Positions 1 through 6,066 of a stretch of 7,799 bases of DNA are shown here, one piece after another (position 1 is the first letter of the stretch; each line of letters opens with the position of its first letter). The stretch is from positions 1-7,799 of the forward strand of contig MGUQ01000017.1 in assembly GCA_001799975.1 (NCBI GenBank), read 5' to 3'. The notes beneath the pieces were generated by a model, which saw only the letters and a program-made list of their open reading frames with translations, was not told the origin of the DNA and made no database searches. Origin of the DNA: Elusimicrobia bacterium RIFCSPLOWO2_01_FULL_54_10 (lineage in GTDB: Bacteria > Elusimicrobiota > Elusimicrobia > 2-02-FULL-39-32). Made by a program: the position numbers and the translations under genes.

Positions 1-705
1 CCTTCCGCCCCGGTCGTGAACGCTGAAAACCAGCTGGTGGGCATCTTAAGCGCGGCCGACATGATCAAGGTCATTCAGGAAGAAGACACCGAAGACATCC
101 ATAAACTCGCCGGCGTGGAAGTGATGGACCAGCCCTATCTTCAGGTGCCTTTTCTGGAGATGATCCAGAAGCGGGCTCTTTGGCTCTGCGTGCTTTTTGT
201 GGGCGAATCCGTCACCGCTGTGGCCATGGGTTTTTTTGAAGGCGAGATACAAAAGGCCGTGGTCTTGGCACTTTTCATCCCCCTCATCATCTCCAGCGGC
301 GGCAATTCCGGCTCCCAGGCAGCCACACTCATCGTCCGCGCCATGGCGCTGCGGGAAGTGACTTTCCGGGACTGGTGGATCGTCTGCCGCAGGGAGTTTT
401 TTTCGGGCATTGTGTTGGGAGCCATTCTGGGGCTTTTCGGCTTCGCCATGATTTTCGTTCGCGCCCAGTTCTCCGCCATTTATGGCCCGCATTATTTCCT
501 GCTGGCCGCCACGGTCGCCTTCTCCCTTCTCCTTGTGGTCATGTGGGGCACGCTCTGCGGCTCGCTTCTGCCCCTGGCCTTAAAGCGCGCGGGGTTGGAC
601 CCCGCCGTAGCCTCGGCGCCGTTTGTGGCCACCATGGTGGATGTCACCGGCCTGGTGATTTATTTCCTTGTGGGAATGATGATCCTCCGCGGAACGCTTC
701 TCTAA
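1..705 (+). CDS. mgtE: Magnesium transporter MgtE, C-terminal part (5' end outside window)
   Basis: This is the C-terminal 234 residues of an MgtE-family Mg2+ channel of the inner membrane. The frame is open from base 1, so the GTG at 16 is an internal valine and not a start. Window residues 1-35 look like the end of the second CBS domain (LVGILSAADMIKVI), the cytosolic Mg2+-sensing part. A connecting helix follows, then about five membrane segments (roughly residues 60-80, 86-103, 134-156, 165-194 and 207-232). The family signature is clear: PLIISSGGNSGSQAAT at about residues 94-109, and DPAVASAPFVATMVDVTG at about 199-216. The Asp at 640-642 corresponds to the pore Asp that binds Mg2+ in Thermus MgtE (family knowledge). 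The missing part should hold the N domain and first CBS domain. The C-terminus is intact and of normal length. No convincing terminator follows the stop. Confidence 0.95.
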   Translation, partial: PSAPVVNAENQLVGILSAADMIKVIQEEDTEDIHKLAGVEVMDQPYLQVPFLEMIQKRALWLCVLFVGESVTAVAMGFFEGEIQKAVVLALFIPLIISSGGNSGSQAATLIVRAMALREVTFRDWWIVCRREFFSGIVLGAILGLFGFAMIFVRAQFSAIYGPHYFLLAATVAFSLLLVVMWGTLCGSLLPLALKRAGLDPAVASAPFVATMVDVTGLVIYFLVGMMILRGTLL

Positions 706-731
706 CAACTTATCCGCAATTTTGATAAAAT
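702..731 (+). promoter_or_regulatory. Possible sigma70-type promoter for tRNA-Thr
   Basis: A TAAAAT hexamer at 726-731 differs from the -10 consensus at one position. With an 18-base spacer, CTAACA at 702-707 matches the -35 consensus at four of six positions. The predicted transcription start lies a few bases before the tRNA 5' end at 743, as expected for a short tRNA leader. The -35 element overlaps the mgtE stop codon. The call rests on consensus matching by eye only. Confidence 0.4.
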
Positions 732-742
732 GTGTGCCTCGC

Positions 743-818
743 GCTGGGGTAGCTCAGCTGGTAGAGCACCTCCTTGGTAAGGAGGAGGTCGTGGGTTCAA
801 ACCCCATCCCCAGCTCCA
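743..818 (+). tRNA. tRNA-Thr (anticodon GGT)
   Basis: A complete cloverleaf can be read directly. The acceptor stem is GCTGGGG (743-749) paired with CCCCAGC (808-814). The D stem is GCTC/GAGC (752-755 and 764-767). The anticodon stem is CCTCC/GGAGG around loop TTGGTAA, with anticodon GGT at 776-778. The T arm is GTGGG, TTCAAAC, CCCAT. T815 is the discriminator and the CCA end is encoded (816-818). The anticodon reads the threonine codons ACC and ACT. All stems pair without mismatch apart from one G-T at the base of the T stem. Only 12 bases separate the CCA from the next start codon, so the tRNA and the SpoIID-like gene are probably on one primary transcript. Confidence 0.97.
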
Positions 819-830
819 GGATTTATCACT

Positions 831-2762
831 ATGCTTCTTAGATCTCTGTCACTGCTGTTTTTATTTGCGTCGCAATTGACGGCCGCGGAAACGGCTTCGT
901 CCCTTGAACAGAAAGCCCATGCGCTGTTTTTCAAGGGAATGATTTCAAAATCCATCCAGGCCTATAAAAACGCCCTTCAGCTGGACCCCAACGCCGCGTC
1001 CGTTTATCTCAACCTTTCCTGCGCCTTCCGCGCGTTGTCCGACCCCGCGTCCTCGCTTGACGCCTTGGACCGTGCACTTGTTTTGAGACCCGGGGACCCC
1101 GACATCATGGCCGAGGCAGCCTGGGCCCTGCGCCATTTGGGCAATCATTCTGAAGCCGTCAGGAGATTTGAAGAGGCGCTCAAAATTTCACCCAACCACT
1201 TGAACGCGCTATTGGGATTGGGAGTGTCCCGTCTCGAAGGCGGTCAAGCGGAAGAATCGGTCCCTGCATTCAAACGGGTCTGTGAGCTCCGCCCCAACTT
1301 TGGCGGCTCGGTTTACTTTCTCTACAGGGCCTATCGGAAAATCGGCAGGATCGAAGAAGCCAATCAGCAATACGCCCTGGCCCTGCGGCGGGACTGGACG
1401 CTCCGTGAAGAAGAATCAGCGATCATCAAGGCGCCCTCGAGCCCGCAAAAACTGCCCGAATTGAAACTTACAAGTATCGTCCCTCTGGACACGGCAGACA
1501 GAACATCTGCCATCCGGGTGGGTCTTTGGTCCTCTGCCATAGGAAGGCCGCCCGCCTTAGGCGTCCTCGAGCTGGAATCTGGAGGCCCGTTCCGCGTGGT
1601 GGGAACTAAATCCGGGAAGATTCTGGCGGCAGGACAGCCAGGGGAAAGGTGGACAGTCCGCGCATCAAAAAACGGGCTGACCCTTTCATCGACAGTCGGA
1701 ACTCAGATCGAGGGAATCTTGCACGGAATCGCCTTTGAGCCTGATGGGCCAACCTCGACATTCCTTGTTCAGGATGTTCGGGTGCCCGACGGTGATTTTA
1801 AAACGGTCCCGTCAAGGGAATTCCGGGGCTCCCTTACTTTTTATCCCGAGCGGCGCGGCGCAAAGTTCTTTGCGGTCAACGAGCTTCCTCTGGATGAATA
1901 TCTCCTGGGCGTTCTGCCCTCTGAAATGCCGTCGATCTGGCCGCTGGAGGGGCTGAAAGCCCAGGCGGTGATCGCGCGGAATTATGCCCTTCTCAAAAAA
2001 AGCAGCATGCGGGCCCACATGAGAAATCATTACAACATTTGCGACAGTCAGCATTGCCAGGTTTATCAGGGCGTGAAGGCTGAGAAGGAGCGCACAAACC
2101 AGGCCGTGCGGGAAACGGCAGGGAAACTCCTCTATTTCGGCGATCAACTGGTTTATTCCTATTATTTTTCAACCTGCGGGGGAGTCGTTCAGTCCTCGCG
2201 CGATATGCCGGGCTGGGGGAACCATGCCTACCTGCACGGCAAGGCTGATCTGGAGGGCGGCGCCGATTCGGCCATGACATCGCCCTGGGAATTCAACCTG
2301 TGGCTCAAAAGCGTGCCGGCATCCAACTGCAATGACCCCGCGCTCATTCCCAATTCTGAATACCGTTGGCTGCGGATCGTGTCTGCGGGCGCACTGGAGC
2401 GGAAACTTAGAAAATTCCGGCTGGGAAAGATCAAGGAGATCATTCCCCTGTCCCGCGCGTCCTCTGGCCGGCTCACGGAAGTGCTCGTGCGCGGCACGCG
2501 ACGCAATGCGGTGATCAAAAGAGAACACCAGATCCGCAATCTTTTGGGAGAAGAGTCTCTGCGGAGCACGCTGTTCATGGTGGAGGCGCATGCGAAGACT
2601 TCAGGACCGCCCGCGGAGTTCTGGTTCTACGGCGGCGGCTGGGGACACGGCATCGGGCTTTGCCAGGCGGGCGCGGCGGGTCTGGCCAAAAACTCGAATA
2701 AGACCTATGAGGAAATTTTGGCTTTCTATTATGAAGGATCCAGGGTGGGAGAACAAAAATAG
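831..2762 (+). CDS. Secreted TPR-SpoIID/LytB domain protein (probable peptidoglycan glycan-strand lyase)
   Basis: A 643-residue exported protein. Residues 1-19 form a signal peptide (MLLRSLSLLFLFASQLTAA), which fixes the start at ATG 831; the open frame upstream runs into the tRNA. Residues about 25-195 are four to five tetratricopeptide repeats. Residues about 228-635 are a full SpoIID domain. SpoIID of Bacillus is a lytic transglycosylase acting on denuded glycan strands, and its landmarks are all present: PSEMP with the catalytic-type Glu365, the zinc/cysteine cluster H400, C404, H408 and C409 (HYNICDSQHC), and the GGGWGHGIGLCQ block at 601-612. The protein probably acts in the periplasm or at the cell surface, with the TPRs binding a partner or cell-wall substrate. 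No other sporulation gene is visible, so a role in vegetative wall turnover or cell separation is inferred. The nearest Shine-Dalgarno-like sequence (AGGA, 818-821) overlaps the tRNA 3' end. Confidence 0.9.
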   Translation: MLLRSLSLLFLFASQLTAAETASSLEQKAHALFFKGMISKSIQAYKNALQLDPNAASVYLNLSCAFRALSDPASSLDALDRALVLRPGDPDIMAEAAWALRHLGNHSEAVRRFEEALKISPNHLNALLGLGVSRLEGGQAEESVPAFKRVCELRPNFGGSVYFLYRAYRKIGRIEEANQQYALALRRDWTLREEESAIIKAPSSPQKLPELKLTSIVPLDTADRTSAIRVGLWSSAIGRPPALGVLELESGGPFRVVGTKSGKILAAGQPGERWTVRASKNGLTLSSTVGTQIEGILHGIAFEPDGPTSTFLVQDVRVPDGDFKTVPSREFRGSLTFYPERRGAKFFAVNELPLDEYLLGVLPSEMPSIWPLEGLKAQAVIARNYALLKKSSMRAHMRNHYNICDSQHCQVYQGVKAEKERTNQAVRETAGKLLYFGDQLVYSYYFSTCGGVVQSSRDMPGWGNHAYLHGKADLEGGADSAMTSPWEFNLWLKSVPASNCNDPALIPNSEYRWLRIVSAGALERKLRKFRLGKIKEIIPLSRASSGRLTEVLVRGTRRNAVIKREHQIRNLLGEESLRSTLFMVEAHAKTSGPPAEFWFYGGGWGHGIGLCQAGAAGLAKNSNKTYEEILAFYYEGSRVGEQK

Positions 2763-2771
2763 GCCCGCAGG

Positions 2772-2800
2772 TTGAAATAATCGCCCATTCCTGATAGGAT
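2772..2800 (+). promoter_or_regulatory. Probable sigma70-type promoter of the regulator-LemA-protease cluster
   Basis: TTGAAA (2772-2777, five of six -35 matches) and TAGGAT (2795-2800, four of six -10 matches) are separated by exactly 17 bases, in the 52-base gap before the response regulator. A start near 2807 would give a leader of only about 8 bases before ATG 2815, with GAGAAG (2806-2811) the only ribosome-binding-like sequence. No hairpin terminator for the upstream SpoIID-like gene was found in the same gap. Confidence 0.45.
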
Positions 2801-2814
2801 TCTTTGAGAAGCTT

Positions 2815-3186
2815 ATGAAGACGATTTTAATCGTTGACGATGAATCATCCATTGTGGAGATGCTGCGCGACCTCCTTCAGGAGGCGGATTACAAAGTCCT
2901 GGTCGCCATGGACGGCATGCAGGCCACCATGCAGGCCATCCGCTTCAAGCCCGATTTGATTTTACTTGACATTTCCATGCCTGCGGGCGGCGGCATCGCG
3001 GTTTACAACCGCCTCAAGCAATCGGTGGAAACCCAGGGTATTCCCGTCATTTTCTTGACCGCCATGCCGCCCTCGGACATCGCGCAGAAAATCCCCTTCA
3101 CGGACAATGTCACGGTTTTCCGCAAGCCCTTCAAGCAGAAAGAGCTTCTCGCCCTCATCAACAAAATGCTGGGCGCTTCCCAATAG
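2815..3186 (+). CDS. Stand-alone response regulator receiver protein (CheY-like)
   Basis: A 123-residue single-domain receiver of a two-component system, with no DNA-binding or enzymatic output domain. Every phosphotransfer residue is in place. The acidic pair D8/D9 (LIVDDE) binds Mg2+. D52 is the phospho-acceptor (LILLDISMP). T82 (IFLTAMPP) and K104 (VFRKPF) are the switch residues. The spacing from D52 to T82 (30) and to K104 (52) equals that in CheY, so the fold is complete. It must act through a protein partner; no histidine kinase gene is in the window. It is the first gene of a close cluster with LemA and the M48 protease, and its stop codon TAG overlaps the Shine-Dalgarno sequence of lemA. 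The link to protease control is inferred from context. The start ATG 2815 fits the canonical receiver N-terminus, although its ribosome-binding site is weak. Confidence 0.92.
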   Translation: MKTILIVDDESSIVEMLRDLLQEADYKVLVAMDGMQATMQAIRFKPDLILLDISMPAGGGIAVYNRLKQSVETQGIPVIFLTAMPPSDIAQKIPFTDNVTVFRKPFKQKELLALINKMLGASQ

Positions 3187-3190
3187 GAGG
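3185..3190 (+). promoter_or_regulatory. Strong Shine-Dalgarno sequence deciding the lemA start
   Basis: AGGAGG ends 7 bases before ATG 3198 but only 1 base before ATG 3192. The spacing strongly favours 3198, so the protein should begin MIITAVSVG. The site overlaps the TAG stop of the upstream response regulator (3184-3186), which would couple translation of the two genes. Confidence 0.8.
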
Positions 3191-3197
3191 CATGTTC

Positions 3198-3749
3198 ATG
3201 ATCATCACAGCCGTCTCTGTCGGCATTCTGGCTTTGGTCCTCGTTTACGGCGTGCTGACCTATAACCGCCTGGTGGGCTACCGCGTGGAGTGCGACAACG
3301 GCTGGAGCCAGATCGATGTTCAGCTCAAGCGCCGGCATGATTTGATCCCCAACCTGGTGGAGACCGTCAAGGGCGTGATGAATTTTGAGAAAGAAACCCT
3401 CACGAAAGTGATGGAAGCCCGTTCCAAAGCCATGGGAGCAGGTTCCATGGACCGGCGCATGAAGGCAGAGGGCGAAATTTCAGGCTTGCTCGGGAGGCTC
3501 ATGGCGGTTTGGGAAAATTATCCGGATTTGAAATCCAATCAAAACGCCCGCGCGCTCCAGGAAGAGCTAGTTACCACCGAAAACCGCATCGCCTATTCCA
3601 GAGGGCACTACAACGACGTGGTCTCCAATTTCAACACCCTCGTGCAGCAGTTCCCCTCCAATTTTGTCGCAAGCATCGGCAAATTTTCCGCCAGGCAGTT
3701 CTTCACTGTCCCCGAGCCCGAACGGGCCAACCCCCAAGTCAAGTTCTAA
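3198..3749 (+). CDS. lemA: LemA family membrane-anchored protein
   Basis: A 183-residue LemA-family protein of typical length. One N-terminal membrane helix (about residues 2-22, IITAVSVGILALVLVYGVL) is followed by the soluble helical LemA domain. The family's core motif is plain: YNRLVGYRVECDNGWSQIDV, then QLKRRHDLIPNLVETVKG, then the C-terminal NTLVQQFPSNFVASI and RQFFTVPE blocks. The biochemical function of LemA is not settled. In many bacteria its gene lies beside HtpX-type M48 proteases, as here, where the protease starts 11 bases after the lemA stop. I infer it helps scaffold or present membrane substrates to that protease. The start at 3198 was chosen on Shine-Dalgarno spacing over the ATG two codons upstream. 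Confidence 0.93.
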   Translation: MIITAVSVGILALVLVYGVLTYNRLVGYRVECDNGWSQIDVQLKRRHDLIPNLVETVKGVMNFEKETLTKVMEARSKAMGAGSMDRRMKAEGEISGLLGRLMAVWENYPDLKSNQNARALQEELVTTENRIAYSRGHYNDVVSNFNTLVQQFPSNFVASIGKFSARQFFTVPEPERANPQVKF

Positions 3750-3760
3750 CTTAATAAGGG

Positions 3761-5365
3761 ATGCTTCACCCGCTTCCCGCTGAAACTGTCTTTGAAGCGC
3801 GCGCGCGCGCCAAGCGCAACACGGTCCTTCTTTTTGCGCTCTTGGGCCTCATCTATATGGGATTGTTTGGGCTCATGGGTTCTGCCGCTCATTTCATCAT
3901 CGCATCCGAAGTCAAAAGGAGATCGGTTCCAGATTTCAGCTTATTGGTTTTCTCATGTTCCGCCGCCGCAGGCCTCATTCTTTCTGTTTTCCAGATTATT
4001 TCCGCGCGCGGGAAAAATTTGGATGAACTTCTTTCGGCAATTCAGACAGTCCCCGCCGACCCCAAAGACGCCTACCACAAAGTTTTTCTCAACTTAGTGG
4101 CGGAGGCGGAGGCGGCCACAAACATCCGCCCCATCCGGCCCGTGATCATCCCTTCACCGGGAAGTAACGCATTTTCTGTCGAGGGGGCGGGTGGGCAGAC
4201 TGCCATCGGCGTGACAGAAGGCCTGCTTGTTCATCTGAACCGCGCGGAACTCTCCGCGGTCCTGGCTCACGAGGCCGCTCATCTGGCCAACGGAGATTCC
4301 CGGCTCATGACCATTGCCGTGGCCCTTCTCCAATCGTTTGAGGTGGTTCAAAACACGGCATCCAAGGGCAGAATCAGGGGTCGCGCGGCCTTGATCTCCG
4401 TGGTGGTCATGATTTTGTCCGCGGTGGGTTCTTTTGTGGCGCGCATCCTGGCCATGGCCATTTCGCGCCAGAGGGAGCTGGTGGCCGATTCCCACGGGGT
4501 GCAGATGTGCAAGGATCCGCTGGCACTGGCCCAGGCGCTGCACAAAATTTCCGAGGGCTACCGCGGTTCCATCTCCGTGCCCCAGGAATTCGGTTCGGCA
4601 TTCATTCTGAATCCCGCAATGTCGGCGTTCGATGAAGAAGAGGGGATACTGCCCGATCTTTTGGCGACTCACCCGCCCGTGGCGGCGCGGCTTGAGGGGC
4701 TTCTTCGCTGGGCCAAGGCGGAGCTCAAAACCGTGGTGGAAAATACCAAAATCCCTGTGGCCAAGATCATCGGGAACCAGCCCCAGGCGGCCGGGCAGAA
4801 GTTTTTTGTCTATCAGGAAGGGGACTGGAAAGGCCCCTGGACGGAAGACCAGATTCTCCCAATGAATTTAATTAAGCCCTCCACCTGGATCTGTCCTGAA
4901 GGCTCGCAGGAAGTGGTCCAGGCCTTGGAACATCCGGCGTTGGGCCGCCGGCTCACGGCAGGAGCGTCAGACAAAGGAAAACATCTCTGCCCCAGGTGCA
5001 TGATCGGTCTCGGCGCGAAAACTTATGAAGGCGCGAACATCCGGCACTGCGGGGCCTGCGGCGGGCATCTGCTTGAAAAAGGAGTGATGGAGCGGTTGGT
5101 GGCGCGCCGGGACGAAACCTTCCGGCAGGAAGCCGTTGCCAAAGCCAAAGCATGGCGCAGTTCCGCAACGCATGATCTGCAGAAGTCCTGTCTGTTTCCG
5201 GCCATTCAATGCCCGCTCTGCCGGGGCCCCATGGCCAAGGTGTTCCATTCAGACCTCACTGCCGTGACCGTGGATCGTTGCGTGAACTCCGCTTGCGGCG
5301 CCATTTGGTGCGATGCGGGCGAGCTGGAAACCATCCAGATTCTTGTTGAAAACGCCGCCGGCTGA
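3761..5365 (+). CDS. Membrane M48 zinc metalloprotease with GYF_2-like module and two TFIIB-type zinc ribbons
   Basis: A 534-residue protein, far longer than the roughly 290 of HtpX. Residues about 21-41 and 60-82 are membrane helices, with a further hydrophobic stretch at 208-232. The M48 site is complete: HEAAH at 170-174 (two zinc His and catalytic Glu171), third-ligand motif RELVAD with E239 and D243, and THPP at 303-306. Residues 346-395 (FFVYQEGDWKGPW, later STWICPEG) resemble a GYF_2 module. Two TFIIB-like zinc ribbons follow: C410/C413 with C430/C433, and C484/C487 with C507/C512 ending in WCDAGELE. The protease core should degrade membrane or misfolded envelope proteins; the C-terminal modules may recruit substrates or partners, which is inference. 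It follows lemA by 11 bases. AAGGG touches ATG 3761, so translation may depend on coupling. A (GC)7 tract lies at codons 13-17. Confidence 0.9.
   Translation: MLHPLPAETVFEARARAKRNTVLLFALLGLIYMGLFGLMGSAAHFIIASEVKRRSVPDFSLLVFSCSAAAGLILSVFQIISARGKNLDELLSAIQTVPADPKDAYHKVFLNLVAEAEAATNIRPIRPVIIPSPGSNAFSVEGAGGQTAIGVTEGLLVHLNRAELSAVLAHEAAHLANGDSRLMTIAVALLQSFEVVQNTASKGRIRGRAALISVVVMILSAVGSFVARILAMAISRQRELVADSHGVQMCKDPLALAQALHKISEGYRGSISVPQEFGSAFILNPAMSAFDEEEGILPDLLATHPPVAARLEGLLRWAKAELKTVVENTKIPVAKIIGNQPQAAGQKFFVYQEGDWKGPWTEDQILPMNLIKPSTWICPEGSQEVVQALEHPALGRRLTAGASDKGKHLCPRCMIGLGAKTYEGANIRHCGACGGHLLEKGVMERLVARRDETFRQEAVAKAKAWRSSATHDLQKSCLFPAIQCPLCRGPMAKVFHSDLTAVTVDRCVNSACGAIWCDAGELETIQILVENAAG
3797..3810 (+). 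repeat. (GC)7 dinucleotide tract within the M48 protease gene
   Basis: Seven uninterrupted GC units encode the Ala-Arg alternation just before the first membrane helix (EARARAK). Gain or loss of one unit would shift the reading frame near the start of the protease. The short unit number makes strong phase variation unlikely. Confidence 0.6.
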
Positions 5366-5368
5366 CAA

Positions 5369-5397
5369 TTGTAAACCCCCTTATTAATTTATATCCT
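5369..5397 (+). promoter_or_regulatory. Weak candidate promoter for the DedA gene
   Basis: TTGTAA (5369-5374) and TATCCT (5392-5397) are 17 bases apart, each matching consensus at four of six positions. A start near 5404 would give an almost leaderless message for ATG 5407, which fits the absence of a well-placed Shine-Dalgarno sequence (only AGG at 5403-5405). The gap is AT-rich compared with its surroundings. Read-through from the protease gene is an equally good explanation. Confidence 0.25.
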
Positions 5398-5406
5398 CTT
5401 GCAGGC

Positions 5407-6066
5407 ATGGAATTCCTCTCCACCGGCGTCGATCTTTTTTTGCATCTGGACAAACATCTGGCCGCCATTGTGGCCGATTTCGGCGTCTGGACCTATGCCA
5501 TCCTTTTTTTGATCATCTTTTGCGAAACCGGCCTGGTGATCACTCCGTTTCTTCCCGGGGATTCCCTTCTTTTTGCCGCAGGCGCCATTGCCGCCGTGAG
5601 CGACCTCAATGTCAACCTCACCTTTATACTTTTGGCCGTTTCCGCCATCCTGGGGGACACGGTCAACTACTGGATCGGGAAATACGCTGGACTAAAAGTC
5701 TTTGCCCGCTTCATCAATCCTAGGCACATTGAGAAAACGCACCAGTTCTTTGAAAAGTACGGAGGGAAAACCATCGTGATGGCCCGGTTTGTGCCCATTG
5801 TGCGCACATTCGCGCCGTTTGTGGCGGGCATTGGCGCCATGACCTACGGAAAATTTATTGTTTTCAACATCGCGGGGGGGATTATCTGGGTGGCCGTCTG
5901 CCTTTATGCGGGATACTTTTTTGGCAATATGCCCATCGTTAAAGAAAATTTCAGCCTGGTCATCCTGGGCATCATTTTTGTCTCGGTCCTGCCGGCGGTT
6001 ATTGAGTACCTCCGGCACGTTGCGCAATCACGGCAAGGCAGCGGCTATGAGGGCCAGAAGAAATGA
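5407..6066 (+). CDS. DedA family integral membrane protein (SNARE-associated/VTT domain)
   Basis: A 219-residue DedA-family inner-membrane protein of normal length. The ordered motifs are LFLIIFCETG (E40), TPFLPGDSLLFAAGA (D52), ILGDTVNYWIGKY (82-93) and the signature ARFVPIVRTFAPFVAGIGAM (126-145, with R127 and R133). In E. coli YqjA the equivalent acidic and arginine residues are needed for function. Members of the family are linked to proton-dependent transport, and some (UptA) flip undecaprenyl phosphate back across the membrane. Which substrate applies here cannot be read from the sequence. Hydrophobic segments lie at about 28-62, 70-86, 135-172 and 183-203, including two re-entrant-type hairpins. 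The tail is basic and polar. The last 39 bases overlap the convergent cobS gene. Three 7-base homopolymer runs occur in the gene. Confidence 0.93.
   Translation: MEFLSTGVDLFLHLDKHLAAIVADFGVWTYAILFLIIFCETGLVITPFLPGDSLLFAAGAIAAVSDLNVNLTFILLAVSAILGDTVNYWIGKYAGLKVFARFINPRHIEKTHQFFEKYGGKTIVMARFVPIVRTFAPFVAGIGAMTYGKFIVFNIAGGIIWVAVCLYAGYFFGNMPIVKENFSLVILGIIFVSVLPAVIEYLRHVAQSRQGSGYEGQKK

Noticed and set aside
686..724. Rho-independent terminator after mgtE (GCGGA pairing with TCCGC before a T run)
   Set aside because: Only five base pairs with a loop of about 17 bases, and the T run is interrupted. Too weak to call, and it overlaps the coding end and the likely tRNA promoter.
774..830. Start of the SpoIID-like gene at TTG 774
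   Set aside because: This codon lies in the anticodon loop of the tRNA, and the resulting N-terminus (VRRRSWVQTPSP) is not protein-like. ATG 831 gives a clean signal peptide.
2917..2940. Tandem 12-base near-repeat (ATGCAGGCCACC then ATGCAGGCCATC) in the receiver gene, possible in-frame duplication
   Set aside because: The distance from the DG motif to the PD motif and to phospho-acceptor D52 is that of a normal receiver, so nothing has been inserted. The repeat reflects similar codons in one helix.
4154..4672. 172-codon reverse-strand open frame within the M48 protease gene
   Set aside because: It lies opposite the catalytic core of a clearly recognisable protease, shows no domain features and has no ribosome-binding context. 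It is a shadow frame.
5365..5372. ACAATTGT palindrome after the protease stop as an operator
   Set aside because: Eight bases with no second copy and no adjacent regulator gene. Palindromes of this length arise by chance.
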